From Streptomyces coeruleorubidus (GTDB taxonomy: Bacteria; Actinomycetota; Actinomycetes; Streptomycetales; Streptomycetaceae): a stretch of DNA of 64,000 nucleotides. Below the pieces are notes generated by a model. That model was not told the origin of the DNA. It did no database searches and saw only the letters and a list, made by a program, of their open reading frames with translations. Positions 21,040 through 30,582 of this stretch are shown in pieces. The translations under genes were made by a program, and so were the position numbers. Location: assembly GCF_028885415.1 (NCBI RefSeq), contig NZ_CP118527.1, positions 6,324,001 through 6,388,000 on the forward strand. The letters are read 5' to 3'. Position 1 is the stretch's first letter, and every line of letters begins with the position of its first letter.

Positions 21040-22956
21040 TCAGCCGACGCACGGACCGTTCGGGAGCACCGTGGCCCGCAGGGGACGCACCAGCGGCTGA
21101 CGCAGCACGAAGGGAGGACGGTCCCCGGGCCGCTCCAGCAAGTGGAGTACGAGGGTGCGCGTGCCGCGCGCGGGCAGCTCGACATCGAGGGTGAAGACCG
21201 GATGGCCCCGCTCGGCGCCGTGGCTGACTTGAGTGGGGCGGCCGTCCAGGGTGGCACCGGACAGGGTGGCCTCCGCACTGGCGTAGTAGGACACCAACAG
21301 GCGGTTGTCACCTGGCCGGGTGTCATAGCGGGGGGCGTCCACCCGCTGGACGACGTACGGCGGCAGTCCCCGCACCGGAGCCCGGTTGGTCAGGCGGACG
21401 GTCACGGTGACCTCGCGTTGGCCGTCTACGCACCGGCCCGGTGCCCACACGAGTTGGCGGTCGAGGTAGTAGTCGAGCTTCGTACCCGCCGCGTTGTTGA
21501 CGACCAGTCCGGCCAGCGGAGCGGATCCTTCGGGCAGCGCTCCGCCGAACGACCGCGCCAGGAGCTCGCGCTGCTCCGCCGAGTGCCCGCTCCACACCTT
21601 GATCCGTCCCTCTCCCAGCTGCCGGTGCAGCGCAGAGAAGAGGGCGGTCCGGCGCGCGGGGTCGGTCGAGGCACCGAGCAGCCGGATGGCCACCGCGCGC
21701 GCCACGTCGAGGAAGTACGCCTTGCGCCGCTTGAAGTCCGGGTGGAGCGCGTAGCTGGCGCGCTCGCTGAGATCCACGACGTTGCGGGCGGTGACGGCGC
21801 TCCCGTCGGGCAGCCGGGCAGGACCGGAGGCGGCGAGCAGCCCGGAGACCGCACCGGGGTCCAGGCCGAAGGCACCGTCCACACGCTGGCCACTGTGCCG
21901 CTGCCACGCCGCGGCCCAGATCCGCGCCGCGTACGGGAAGTGCGGGCTCATGTTGGAGTTCACCCAGGTCCGGGTCGGGGCGCTGGGGCCGTAGAGTCCG
22001 TCGAACTCCGCTCCCAGGTCGACGTCCGCATACGCCTCGCTCAGTTCGATGTCGTTCCCGAAGTACTCGAAGCTCAGTCGGCCCCGTTCCGCCCTGAGCA
22101 CCGCGAAGGCTCCGGGCAGTCCGCCCGTTCCACGAGCCTCGGCGGTGTTCTCGAACACCGCCAGGTACCGCCGCGGTCCGTCCGCTCCGAGCATCGAGGG
22201 CATCAACCTGGCCGCCGCGGCGGCATCGTGGGTGAGAGGGGCGATCCGATCGAGCTGTCGGGCGAGTTGGGTGCGCGCCCGGTCGGTGGCCGGCAGCCAG
22301 GTGCCGTGCGGGAGGGCGTCGACATCGGTGCGTACCCCCGACGCGCTGCGCGAGGCCTGTTCGAGAAGGGGAGCCACACGGCGCAGCGCGGAGAGGTTCA
22401 GGTGCCGGCCGTCGTCCGTCCCGGTCGATTCGAGCTCCGCGACGGTGCGCGACAGGGGAGACAGCACGTCGTGGGTCAGCCGGTCGGAGGCCTCCGCGAT
22501 ACCGCGTACGGTACGGAAGGGGCCGCCGAGAACGGGCAGGTGGGCCGCCGGGAACCAGGCGGGGCCGGTGGTGAGCCGATGCGCCCGGGCGGCATGGCCG
22601 GCGGCACTGCGCACCGCGTCCTGCGCTGTTGCGGTCCGCGTCGCCGGCGGGCCGGCCGCGGTGGCCGGGGCCGCTGTGGGCTGCGCGACGTGCTGCCGCC
22701 GCAGCGCCTCCAGACTCCGCTGGGCGGCCAGCAGTTCGTTGCGGGCGAGCACTCCGGTGACCGCGATCCAGGCGGCACCGGCCAGGAGCAGTCCGGCCGC
22801 GGCGTACAGCGGCATCCTGACGCGACGGTCGCGCAGCCGACGGACGATGACGACGGGCAGCACCCGCTCCTTCCACCGGCGCGGAATCCGCCAGGCCCGC
22901 TCCGCTCTGGGCGGGGGGTCCTGCACACGCGACGTACCACGACGAGTCTCGGACAT
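21040..22956 (-). CDS. DUF4012 membrane protein
   Basis: 638 residues. A basic cytoplasmic N-terminus and one transmembrane helix (about 48-70, MPLYAAAGLLLAGAAWIAVTGV) precede a large extracytoplasmic DUF4012 domain. Hallmarks are RRYLAVFENTAEARGTGGLPGAF, YFGNDIELSE, WVNSNMSPHFPYAARIWAAAW and GAFGLDPGAVSGLL (each given in part). DUF4012 proteins recur in actinobacterial polysaccharide loci and may relate to LytR-CpsA-Psr wall-attachment chemistry, but no activity is proven. It sits between the sugar transferase and the BY-kinase, all leftward. Confidence 0.85.
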   Translation of the reverse strand: MSETRRGTSRVQDPPPRAERAWRIPRRWKERVLPVVIVRRLRDRRVRMPLYAAAGLLLAGAAWIAVTGVLARNELLAAQRSLEALRRQHVAQPTAAPATAAGPPATRTATAQDAVRSAAGHAARAHRLTTGPAWFPAAHLPVLGGPFRTVRGIAEASDRLTHDVLSPLSRTVAELESTGTDDGRHLNLSALRRVAPLLEQASRSASGVRTDVDALPHGTWLPATDRARTQLARQLDRIAPLTHDAAAAARLMPSMLGADGPRRYLAVFENTAEARGTGGLPGAFAVLRAERGRLSFEYFGNDIELSEAYADVDLGAEFDGLYGPSAPTRTWVNSNMSPHFPYAARIWAAAWQRHSGQRVDGAFGLDPGAVSGLLAASGPARLPDGSAVTARNVVDLSERASYALHPDFKRRKAYFLDVARAVAIRLLGASTDPARRTALFSALHRQLGEGRIKVWSGHSAEQRELLARSFGGALPEGSAPLAGLVVNNAAGTKLDYYLDRQLVWAPGRCVDGQREVTVTVRLTNRAPVRGLPPYVVQRVDAPRYDTRPGDNRLLVSYYASAEATLSGATLDGRPTQVSHGAERGHPVFTLDVELPARGTRTLVLHLLERPGDRPPFVLRQPLVRPLRATVLPNGPCVG

Positions 22957-23068
22957 CTGGTGTCACTCCCTGGCTGATCTCGTTCGCTGGGTCCCATGGC
23001 CCCCGCAACGCCCCGCGGGGGCGCCGGGCGCGGAGGCGGGTCCCTCCGTGCGACGCGCGGGCGCCGGC

Positions 23069-23728
23069 TCAGTAGGCGCCGTCACCGCGCAGCACGGCGG
23101 GGAGGGTCCGCCAGAGGATCGCCAGGTCCAGCCTGATCGACCAGGTGTCGACGTACTCCAGATCCAGGCGCAGGGCGTCCTCCCAGGCGAGGTCGGACCG
23201 TCCGCTCACCTGCCACAGTCCGGTGATCCCGGGCCGGACCAGCAGACGGCGGCGGGCCTCCCCGGTGAACGCCGAGTCCACGACCGGCAGCGGACGGGGA
23301 CCTACCAGGGACATCTGTCCCCGCAGCACATTGACCAGCTGCGGCAACTCGTCCAGGGAGTAACGGCGCAACCACCGCCCGACCGCGGTCACCCGCGGGT
23401 CCTCGCGGATCTTGAAGAGGTGCCCGTCCGCCTCGTTGCGCCCCTCCATGGCCGCGCGCAACCGCTCCGAACCTAGGCGCATGGTCCGCAACTTGAGGAC
23501 GTGGAACTCCTTGCCCTGCCAGCCGGTGCGGCGCTGGCGGAACAGCAGCGGGCCCGGGGTGTCGAGCTTCACCGCGACGGCGGCGGCGAGGAGCACCGGA
23601 GCCACCAGCAGGAGCAGTACGGCGGCCCCCACACAGTCGATGGACCGCTTGGCCGCCCGGACTCCCCAGTGCGCCCGCCCACACGGAGCCGGCCGGTGAT
23701 GAGCCGCCTTCGCAGTGGATACCGGCAT
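23069..23728 (-). CDS. initiating phosphoglycosyl transferase (bacterial sugar transferase family)
   Basis: 219 residues from ATG 23728. One N-terminal hydrophobic re-entrant helix (CVGAAVLLLLVAPVLLAAAVAV) is followed by the catalytic domain: LDTPGPLLFRQRRTGWQGKEF, FHVLKLRTM, RRYSLDELPQLVNVLRG and MSLVGPRP, then RPGITGLWQVSGRS. It transfers a sugar-1-phosphate to undecaprenyl phosphate, the first step of repeat-unit assembly. It lacks the large WcaJ-type N-terminal domains, so it is the short monotopic form. A start at 23809 is possible but less well placed. Confidence 0.9.
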   Translation of the reverse strand: MPVSTAKAAHHRPAPCGRAHWGVRAAKRSIDCVGAAVLLLLVAPVLLAAAVAVKLDTPGPLLFRQRRTGWQGKEFHVLKLRTMRLGSERLRAAMEGRNEADGHLFKIREDPRVTAVGRWLRRYSLDELPQLVNVLRGQMSLVGPRPLPVVDSAFTGEARRRLLVRPGITGLWQVSGRSDLAWEDALRLDLEYVDTWSIRLDLAILWRTLPAVLRGDGAY

Positions 23729-23813
23729 TCCGCATCCCTTCACCTTCTGCGGCAGAACGGGTGAAACGTGCCCCTGGCTAGGGGTATTGCGAGCCGCATG
23801 ACGTCTCAAAAGG

Positions 23814-23836
23814 TCTATTTCTGACTAATAAATAGA
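23814..23836. promoter_or_regulatory. AT-rich inverted repeat between divergent exopolysaccharide operons
   Basis: TCTATTT (23814-23820) and AAATAGA (23830-23836), a 9-nt spacer, midway between the sugar transferase and the epimerase genes. Being AT-rich in such GC-rich DNA, it marks the divergent promoter and could be an operator. Confidence 0.35.
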
Positions 23837-23921
23837 AACACGACATCGCTCTGAGCTTCGGCAATGACACCGAAGCTCGCCCTCGTCCACCAGCCTGGAC
23901 GGGGCGGCCGAGAGGACCTGC

Positions 23922-24923
23922 ATGCGTGCAGTAGTGACGGGTGGGGCCGGGTTCCTCGGCTCCCATCTGTGCGAGCGGCTGCTTCAGGCGGACCACGAAG
24001 TCGTCTGCGTGGACAACTTCCTGACTTCCAGCCCCGAGAACATCGAGCACCTCATGGGCGCCCGGCACTTCCAGTTCCGCCACTGGGACATCACCCAGGG
24101 CATGGACGAGCCGGGGCCGGTGGACGCCGTCATTCACATGGCTTCACCGGCTTCGCCCGCGGACTACCTGAGACTGCCTCTGGAGACACTCCGAGTGGGC
24201 TCGGCCGGCACCTGGCACGCCTTGGACCTGGCCGCCGCAAAGGGCGCCCGCTTCCTGCTGACCTCCACCTCCGAGTCGTACGGCGACCCCCTGGTCCATC
24301 CTCAGCCGGAGAGCTACTGGGGACATGTGAACCCCGTGGGCCCGCGTTCGGTGTACGACGAGGCGAAGCGCTTCGGTGAGGCACTGACGATGGCGTACCG
24401 CAGGAGTCGCGGTGTGGACGCCAAGATCGTGCGCATCTTCAACACCTTCGGGCCGCGGATGCGCCCGGACGACGGACGGGCGATCCCCACCTTCATCCGC
24501 CAGGCGCTGAGCGGGGACCCGATCACGGTCAGCGGTGACGGCAGCCAGACCAGGTCCCTGTGCTACGTCGACGATGTGGTCGAAGGCCTGCTGCGCATGC
24601 TGGCCGTCGACCACTGCGGACCCGTCAACCTGGGCAATCCCCACGAGGTCTCCATGCTGGAGCTGGCGCAGTGGATCGGCAAACTCACCCGGTCCCGCTC
24701 CGAGATCACGCTCACTCCCCGTCCCCAGGACGACCCCGAGCGACGGCGTCCGGACATCACCCTGGCCCGCGAGCTGCTGAACTGGGAGCCCACGACTCCC
24801 CTGGAGCGCGGCCTGTGCGACACCATCACGGACTTCCGCCGGCGTCTGACCCCCGGGGAGTTCGCCGGGAGCGGCACGCGGCCCGCCGGGTCCACGCCGA
24901 GCTGTGAAGCCGCCCGCTCATGA
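23922..24923 (+). CDS. NAD-dependent epimerase/dehydratase, UDP-glucuronate decarboxylase (UDP-xylose synthase) type
   Basis: 333 residues, extended SDR fold. GGAGFLGSHLCERLL binds NAD(H). SPASPADY and STSESYGDPLVHPQPE precede the catalytic YDEAK (Tyr-x-x-x-Lys). RIFNTFGPRM and SLCYVDDVVEG are typical of UXS, which makes UDP-xylose from UDP-glucuronate. It starts a rightward run of genes overlapping by 4 nt each. The UXS assignment is from motif pattern; a related 4,6-dehydratase or epimerase remains possible. Confidence 0.85.
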   Translation: MRAVVTGGAGFLGSHLCERLLQADHEVVCVDNFLTSSPENIEHLMGARHFQFRHWDITQGMDEPGPVDAVIHMASPASPADYLRLPLETLRVGSAGTWHALDLAAAKGARFLLTSTSESYGDPLVHPQPESYWGHVNPVGPRSVYDEAKRFGEALTMAYRRSRGVDAKIVRIFNTFGPRMRPDDGRAIPTFIRQALSGDPITVSGDGSQTRSLCYVDDVVEGLLRMLAVDHCGPVNLGNPHEVSMLELAQWIGKLTRSRSEITLTPRPQDDPERRRPDITLARELLNWEPTTPLERGLCDTITDFRRRLTPGEFAGSGTRPAGSTPSCEAARS

Positions 24924-25870
24924 CCGCCCCTGCTAGCAGTCGGACGGCATCGGTGGCGGCGGCCCCCGTGGTCGAGTGCCTCGGTGTGCCCATCACCGCG
25001 CACACCCGCGACAGTGCGGCCCGCCATGTCGTGCACCTGGCCGGTCGGATGCGAGAGGCACGCCATGGGCTCACCGACGGAGCCGGCGCCAACGGCATCC
25101 GGCGCGGCAGTGACGTACACCTGTCCAACGCCTACACGCTCGCCCTGGCCGACCGGGATCCCGAGCTGCGCGGCATCCTCCGCTCGGCCTCCCTCAACCT
25201 CCCCGACGGGCAGCCGGTCGTGTGGGCCAACCGACTGCTGCACCCGAGCGCCGCACTGCCGGGCACACGTGTCTACGGCCCCGACCTCCTCATGGATGTC
25301 TTCGCCCTGAGTCAGCACACCGAACTGAACCACTACCTTCTCGGCTCCACCCCCCAGGTGCTCGACGCACTGCACCGGGAGCTGCGGCGGCGCTATCCGG
25401 GGGCGCGGATCGTCGGCACCTGCTCCCCGCCCTTCCGGCCCCTGACCGTCCACGAACGGCGGCAGCATGTGGAGGAGATCCGTTCCGCCGCGGCGGACAT
25501 CGTCTGGGTCGGACTCGGCACCCCCAAGCAGGACCGCTGGGCCGCCGAACTGTGCGACGCACTGCCCGTGGTGGCCGTGGCCGTGGGCGCGGCCTTCGAC
25601 TTCATCGCCGGAAACAAGCCGCAGGCACCGCACTGGATGAGGCACAACGGCCTGGAATGGCTGTTCCGTCTCGGCTGCGAACCACGCCGCCTGTGGCGCC
25701 GGTACCTGTTCGGCAACGCGCGCTTCGTCCACGGGGTGGTGCGCCAGGTGACACGCCCGGTTCGAGCGGACAGCGGTGCGGTGCACGCGGCATCCGATCG
25801 CCTGAATTCGGGCCGACTCGTCGGCCAGGGCCGGGAAAATCCCGACATCGTTCCTAACGTACGCCCATGA
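24920..25870 (+). CDS. WecG/TagA/CpsF family glycosyltransferase (GT26)
   Basis: 316 residues; the start overlaps the previous stop (ATGA). GT26 motifs seen are LSNAYTLALADRDPELRGIL, LPDGQPVVWANRLL, RVYGPDLL, YLLGSTPQVLDAL, DIVWVGLGTPKQDRW and VVAVGAAFDFIAGNKPQAP, ending EWLFRLGCEPRRLWRRYLFGN (partial). The family adds N-acetylmannosamine or related sugars to lipid-linked acceptors at the inner membrane face. The sugar used here cannot be read. Confidence 0.9.
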   Translation: MTAPASSRTASVAAAPVVECLGVPITAHTRDSAARHVVHLAGRMREARHGLTDGAGANGIRRGSDVHLSNAYTLALADRDPELRGILRSASLNLPDGQPVVWANRLLHPSAALPGTRVYGPDLLMDVFALSQHTELNHYLLGSTPQVLDALHRELRRRYPGARIVGTCSPPFRPLTVHERRQHVEEIRSAAADIVWVGLGTPKQDRWAAELCDALPVVAVAVGAAFDFIAGNKPQAPHWMRHNGLEWLFRLGCEPRRLWRRYLFGNARFVHGVVRQVTRPVRADSGAVHAASDRLNSGRLVGQGRENPDIVPNVRP

Positions 25871-26679
25871 CGATCACACCGGTCAAACCCTCGATGGGGG
25901 CCCTGCAAGAGCGCGAGCACGGAGCCGGGCACGACTACGCGGCGGGCTCCCCCCACATTCGCCACCACACGATTCGCGACCGGCTGATCGGAGACCTCCA
26001 CACCCTGGTCCAACAGGTCACCGACCGGAACGGGCAGTGCCGGGTGCTCGAACTGGGAGCCGGGCACGGCACCTTCACCGATCATCTCGTGGCCGCGGGC
26101 GCGCAGGTCACGGTGACGGAGATGAGCGAGCCGAGCGTCCACTTCCTCCGGAGCCGCTTCCACCGCAATCCGCATGTCACCGTGATCCACGACAAGGACG
26201 GCACCGCGGCCTGCCAGGCCGGTCCGCTCGACGCCGTGGTGTGCATCTCCGTGCTGCACCACATCCCGGACTACCTGGGCACCGTCAAGCAGCTCATCGA
26301 GAGCATCGTTCCCGGCGGCGCGTTCCTCAGTGCCCAGGATCCCCTGTGGTACCCGCGCCGGTCGCGGGTGTCGCTGAGCCTGGACCGGAACGCGTACTTC
26401 CTCTGGCGCCTCGGCCAGGGCCGGCTCCGCCGCGGCCTCGCCACCCGCCTGCGCCGGCTACGCGGCGTCTACGACGACGCCAATGAGGCCGACATGGTCG
26501 AGTACCACGTCGTCCGCGACGGTGTCGACGAGGAAGCCCTGCGGGACCTACTCGCACCGGCCTTCGCAACGGTGGAGGTCCGGCCTTACTGGTCCACCCA
26601 GTCGGGGTTGCTTCAGGCCGTCGGAGAGCGCCTTTTCCCGCCGACGACCTTCGGCCTCGTCGCCACGGAACGCGTGTGA
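25867..26679 (+). CDS. class I SAM-dependent methyltransferase
   Basis: 270 residues, coupled by ATGA to the GT26 gene. The SAM-binding motif I is VLELGAGHGTFTDHLVAAGAQVTV, given by its LELGAGHGTF core. Post-I is VTEMSEPSV, and motif II/III region LDAVVCISVLHHIPDY and SIVPGGAFL fit Methyltransf_11/25. It probably decorates the polysaccharide or its precursor. The target is unknown. Confidence 0.85.
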   Translation: MTITPVKPSMGALQEREHGAGHDYAAGSPHIRHHTIRDRLIGDLHTLVQQVTDRNGQCRVLELGAGHGTFTDHLVAAGAQVTVTEMSEPSVHFLRSRFHRNPHVTVIHDKDGTAACQAGPLDAVVCISVLHHIPDYLGTVKQLIESIVPGGAFLSAQDPLWYPRRSRVSLSLDRNAYFLWRLGQGRLRRGLATRLRRLRGVYDDANEADMVEYHVVRDGVDEEALRDLLAPAFATVEVRPYWSTQSGLLQAVGERLFPPTTFGLVATERV

Positions 26680-27359
26680 CGCACATGGCGGCGACACACC
26701 TCACCCGGCGGATCAAGCTGAAGACCGCGGAGGCCGTCGTGCCCTGGCTGACCCGGATTCTCCCGGCTCACGGTCTGGAGCGGTTCGGCAGCACATACGG
26801 AGGGTGGTGGGTTCCCACCGACCTGATCGGCGAGGATTCCGTCGTCTACGCGGCAGGTGTCGGCGAGGACGTCAGTTTCGACCTCGCCCTCATCCGGCGC
26901 TTCGGGTGTGAGGTCTGGGCCATGGACCCCACCCCCCGCTCGGTCGCCTTCGCCGGAGGAGTCACCGAACCTCGATGGCATTTCCTCCCCTTCGGGTTGT
27001 GGAAGGAGGACGCGGTGCTGCACTTCCATCCACCCGCCGATCCCGCGCACGTGTCCCACTCCGCGACCGAGGTCCGTGGTCAGGGGCCTGGATTCGACGC
27101 CCAGTGCCACACATTGACCACCTTTATGAGGAAGCTGGGACACCAGCGGGTCGACCTGCTGAAAATGGACATCGAAGGAGCCGAGGAACAAGTGCTTGAC
27201 CGGATTCTCGCCGAGGGCACACTGCCACGAGTTCTCTGCATCGAATTCGACACTCCGCAAAGCCCCTGGTCCCTGCGCCGACGACTCCGCCGGCTGGAGG
27301 AAGCCGGTTACGTGGTGCGCCACGCGGAGGCCCGCAACTACACCCTCACGCACGGCTGA
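26676..27359 (+). CDS. FkbM-family methyltransferase
   Basis: 227 residues starting at a GTG that overlaps the previous stop (GTGTGA). The SAM-site variant is VVYAAGVGEDVSFDLALIRRFG, summarised by its GVGEDVSFD core, followed by VWAMDPTPRS. The acidic acceptor motif VDLLKMDIEGAEEQVL is characteristic of FkbM domains. Such enzymes O-methylate sugars or natural products. An in-frame ATG three codons downstream is an alternative start. Confidence 0.85.
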   Translation: MTHMAATHLTRRIKLKTAEAVVPWLTRILPAHGLERFGSTYGGWWVPTDLIGEDSVVYAAGVGEDVSFDLALIRRFGCEVWAMDPTPRSVAFAGGVTEPRWHFLPFGLWKEDAVLHFHPPADPAHVSHSATEVRGQGPGFDAQCHTLTTFMRKLGHQRVDLLKMDIEGAEEQVLDRILAEGTLPRVLCIEFDTPQSPWSLRRRLRRLEEAGYVVRHAEARNYTLTHG

Positions 27360-28618
27360 TGGCTCCCGGCAGGGCTTTGCCGCACGGCTCCTCGCCCTTG
27401 CGCGTCGCCGTGGTGCACAGCTTCTACAGCTCGGCCACTCCCAGCGGCGAGAACCAGACCGTGGCCGATCAGCTGGCAGCGCTCGCCAGAGCGGGTCACG
27501 AGGCACACCTCGTGGCCGCGCACACGGACGAACTCGGCCGCTCCCCGTTCTACCCGTTGCGTGCCGCCGTCACCGTGAGCAGCGGGCGAGGCCGTTCCCC
27601 CGTGGCCGACCTGCGGAGGCTGCGCCCGGACGTGGTCCACGTGCACAACCTCTTCCCCAACTTCGGCAGCTCCTGGCTGCGGTGCTGGCAGGGCCCCATC
27701 GTCGCCACGGTGCACAACTACCGGCCGCTGTGCGCCGCCGCCACGCTGTACCGGCACGGAGCGATGTGCACCCGGTGCCCCGACGGCGACCGGTGGGCCG
27801 GCCTGCGGAACGGCTGCTACCGCGGCTCGTCCGTGGCCACCGCGCCACTGGCGTGGGCCGGGCGCCGCGGAGCCGCCGCCCATCCACTGCTGCGTCGCGC
27901 GGACCGTGTCGTGGTGCTGTCCGCGACCAGCCGCCGCATGTACATCCGTGCCGGGATCGAACCGGAACGGCTGGACCTCGTGCCGAATTCCACAACCGAG
28001 GCCGCACTCCCGGCCCCCGCGGAGACGTTCCGGCACCGTACGGGCACCAACGAGGCCGCCTGGGTCTTCGCCGGGCGTCTGAGCCCGGAGAAGGGCCTGA
28101 TGGAGCTGCTGGCCCGCTGGCCGGAGGGAGAGGCGCTGGACGTGGTGGGCGATGGCCCTCTGCTCGACGACTGCCGCCGGGCCGCACCGCGGGCGGTCCG
28201 CTTCCTCGGAGCGCTCGAACACGGCGAACTCCGGCAGCGACTGTCCTCCTGGCGGGGTCTGGTCTTCCCCAGCCGCTGGCTGGAAGGCGCCCCCCTGATC
28301 TATCCCGAGGCACTGGCCGCCGGACTCCCGGTGCTGGCGTTCGCCGGTTCAGCCGTCGCGGACTCGGTGCGGGAACAGGGCACGGGCACGGTGGTGCACT
28401 GGAACGAACCACTGGACGCCGCGCTCCGCCGCGCCGCCGAGTGCTTCCCATCGCTGCGCCCCCACTGCCGGGAGGTGTTCCTGCGTCATTACACGCAACA
28501 GGTCTGGGCGGAGCGCATCGAGGCCGTGTACGCCGCCGCTCTCGCGCACCGTGCCGCCGCCCGGCACGCCCCGGCCCTCGTCGGCCGGGCGAGCACAGCG
28601 AGGGACACGACGTGCTGA
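27359..28618 (+). CDS. GT4-type glycosyltransferase
   Basis: 419 residues; ATG shares one base with the previous TGA. It is GT-B fold. The N-terminal acceptor domain contains VVHSFYSSATPSGENQTV and DVVHVHNLFPNFGSSWL, plus a Cys-rich stretch CTRCPDGDRWAGLRNGCY that often binds metal in this clade. The C-terminal donor domain shows VFAGRLSPEKGLMELL, VVGDGPLL and the EX7E-type EGAPLIYPEALAAGLPVLAF. It probably adds one sugar of the repeat unit. Confidence 0.9.
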   Translation: MAPGRALPHGSSPLRVAVVHSFYSSATPSGENQTVADQLAALARAGHEAHLVAAHTDELGRSPFYPLRAAVTVSSGRGRSPVADLRRLRPDVVHVHNLFPNFGSSWLRCWQGPIVATVHNYRPLCAAATLYRHGAMCTRCPDGDRWAGLRNGCYRGSSVATAPLAWAGRRGAAAHPLLRRADRVVVLSATSRRMYIRAGIEPERLDLVPNSTTEAALPAPAETFRHRTGTNEAAWVFAGRLSPEKGLMELLARWPEGEALDVVGDGPLLDDCRRAAPRAVRFLGALEHGELRQRLSSWRGLVFPSRWLEGAPLIYPEALAAGLPVLAFAGSAVADSVREQGTGTVVHWNEPLDAALRRAAECFPSLRPHCREVFLRHYTQQVWAERIEAVYAAALAHRAAARHAPALVGRASTARDTTC

Positions 28619-29826
28619 AGGCCGGACACCACCCGAGGATCGTGATCGTCCAGCCCTACATCCCCAGCTACCGGACCGCATTCTTCGAACGTCTCAGGAG
28701 TGATCTCCAGGCCGAAGGGTGCGCCCTGGACGTGCTGCACGGTCCTCCGCCCCCCTCTCACGTGGCACGACAGGACGCTTCGCACTGCTCGGGCGCGATC
28801 GAGGTCCCGGTGCGCCGTCTCGGCGTACCCGGAGGCCGGTCACTCGTCTGGCAGCAGGTGCAACGACGAGCGGTCTCCGCCGACGTCGTCGTACTGGAAC
28901 AGGCGTTGCGCAATCTCGAGGCCTATCCACTCCTTCTCCGGCAGCAGTTGGCGCGCATGACCGGTGGTCTCACTCCGCGCGTCGCGCTGTGGGGCCACGG
29001 CCGTACGTACACCAAGCCGGTGAGCCGCATCGAGACCGCCGCCAAGGACGCCCTCACCCGGCGCGCCTCCTGGTTCTTCGCCTACACCGAGGGCGGAGCC
29101 GACCACCTCGCCTCCGGCGGCTTTCCGCGCCGGCGCATCACCGTGGTGCGCAACTGCGTGGACACCGTGGCGCTCGCCGAGGCCCGCGAGCGCGCGGGAA
29201 CGCCCGGGACCCAGGAGTTCGCCGAAGCGGCCGCCCTGCGGTCGCGCCACGGGTTGCTGCCCGGACGGACAGCCCTGTTCGTGGGCGGGCTGGACGCCCC
29301 CAAGCGAATCCCCCTGCTGCTGGAGTCTGCTGGGCGCATCGCCCGCGTCCTGCCGGGATTCCGGCTGCTAGTGGCGGGGGACGGTGCCGATCGGCCCTTG
29401 GTCGAGGCCATGGCCTCCACGGCCAAGAGCCCGGTGGTCCCCTTGGGGCACATGACGGGAAGGCAGGTAGCGCTGCTCGGAGCGGTGTCGGACGTCATGC
29501 TGATGCCGGGCAGGGTGGGGCTGTGCGCGGTGGACTCGTTCGTTCTGCGGACACCTGTCGTCACCACGGACTGGCCATGGCACGCTCCCGAGTTCGAATA
29601 CTTGAGGAACGGGCGCAACGCCGTCATCACGTCCGACGACCCGGCGGTGTACGCGGCGGCGGTGCAAGCACTGCTGACCGACCAGACCCGCCTGGCCTCC
29701 TTCCGAACGCGCTGCCGGGAGGACGCCGCCGCCTACACGACCGACGCCATGGCCGCACGTTTCTGTGAAGGGCTGCTCCAGTTGCTCGGCGAGACGCGAA
29801 AGCACGCGGCGGACAAGCTGCGGTGA
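28612..29826 (+). CDS. glycosyltransferase, GT-B fold (GT4-like)
   Basis: 404 residues from the GTG at 28612, overlapping the previous gene by 7 nt, with AGGGA nine nt upstream. The open frame itself begins far upstream at 27196, but that part is antiphase to the GT4 gene. N-terminal RIVIVQPYIPSYRTAFFERL and VALWGHGR are followed by ALFVGGLDAPKRIPLLLES and LLVAGDGADRP. The acceptor loop near LMPGRVGLCAVDSFVLRTPVVTT lacks the usual EGFG glutamate pattern. It is of the fucosyl/galactosyl-transferase-like kind in capsule loci; the donor is unknown. Confidence 0.85.
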   Translation: MLKAGHHPRIVIVQPYIPSYRTAFFERLRSDLQAEGCALDVLHGPPPPSHVARQDASHCSGAIEVPVRRLGVPGGRSLVWQQVQRRAVSADVVVLEQALRNLEAYPLLLRQQLARMTGGLTPRVALWGHGRTYTKPVSRIETAAKDALTRRASWFFAYTEGGADHLASGGFPRRRITVVRNCVDTVALAEARERAGTPGTQEFAEAAALRSRHGLLPGRTALFVGGLDAPKRIPLLLESAGRIARVLPGFRLLVAGDGADRPLVEAMASTAKSPVVPLGHMTGRQVALLGAVSDVMLMPGRVGLCAVDSFVLRTPVVTTDWPWHAPEFEYLRNGRNAVITSDDPAVYAAAVQALLTDQTRLASFRTRCREDAAAYTTDAMAARFCEGLLQLLGETRKHAADKLR

Positions 29827-29937
29827 GGCAGTGAACCCACCCACAGGCTGCGTGCCGGACGACTGGGCGGGTGATGCATGCCGCATGCTGGGTGTGGCAC
29901 CAAAGCCGCTCCGAGGCAGCGCTGTAGCGTCGCTCGC

Positions 29938-30582
29938 GTGTCCGTTGCGAAAAGCCTTGCCAAGTCGGTCATCGGCACCGTCAACCGCCCCGTGGCCAAG
30001 GCCCGGTTCGCGCATGCGGCCAGGTCATCAGGGCCCCTCCTCAAGATCGAAGTGGGGAGCTACCGGAGTCGTCGGCCCGGCTGGATCTGCACCGATGTCT
30101 GCTGGCACACGCGGTCTTATCTGGATGCCACCAGGACGTGGCCCGTCCGATCCGGCTCGGCGAGTCACATCTACTCCGACAACATGATCGAGCACATCCG
30201 CCTCGAGCCCGCCCGCCGCATGTTCCGTGAAGCCCGGCGCGTTCTGGCACCTGGCGGGCGCATCCGGCTGTCGACACCCGATGTCGAGCACGCTGTGCGG
30301 CTGTACCTGGCACGTGACGACGAGACGCGACGGGAGATGGAGGAGTGTCGGCGGAGGGGGTACCAGGCTGAGCATCCGGTTGACCTGCTGCGCATGACCT
30401 TCCAGGACTGCGGCCATCACGCCGGATTCCTGTGGGACTTCGAGGCGGTGGAGGCGGAGCTCCGGTCAGCTGGTTTCTCCGCCGTCCGCCGTTACGCACC
30501 CGGCCAGAGCGATGACCCTGAACTCCGAGATCTGGAGTCCCGATCTCAATTCGCCTTGATCGTCGAGGCGGCTGTCGACTGA
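29938..30582 (+). CDS. COG4627-type SAM methyltransferase, C-terminus set by an IS insertion
   Basis: 214 residues from GTG 29938, where TAGCGT seven nt upstream suggests a leaderless promoter. The pattern LKIEVGSYRSRRPGWICTDV, HIYSDNMIEHI, FREARRVLAPGGRIRLSTPD and FLWDFEAVEAELRSAGF is that of small predicted methyltransferases acting on sugars. The stop TGA at 30580-30582 lies inside the left inverted repeat of an IS5-like element, so the native C-terminus may have been slightly longer. Confidence 0.75.
   Translation: MSVAKSLAKSVIGTVNRPVAKARFAHAARSSGPLLKIEVGSYRSRRPGWICTDVCWHTRSYLDATRTWPVRSGSASHIYSDNMIEHIRLEPARRMFREARRVLAPGGRIRLSTPDVEHAVRLYLARDDETRREMEECRRRGYQAEHPVDLLRMTFQDCGHHAGFLWDFEAVEAELRSAGFSAVRRYAPGQSDDPELRDLESRSQFALIVEAAVD

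Noticed and set aside
27196..28611. Upstream extension of the second glycosyltransferase frame
   Set aside because: It runs antiphase through the FkbM and GT4 genes; homology begins only at the GTG at 28612.
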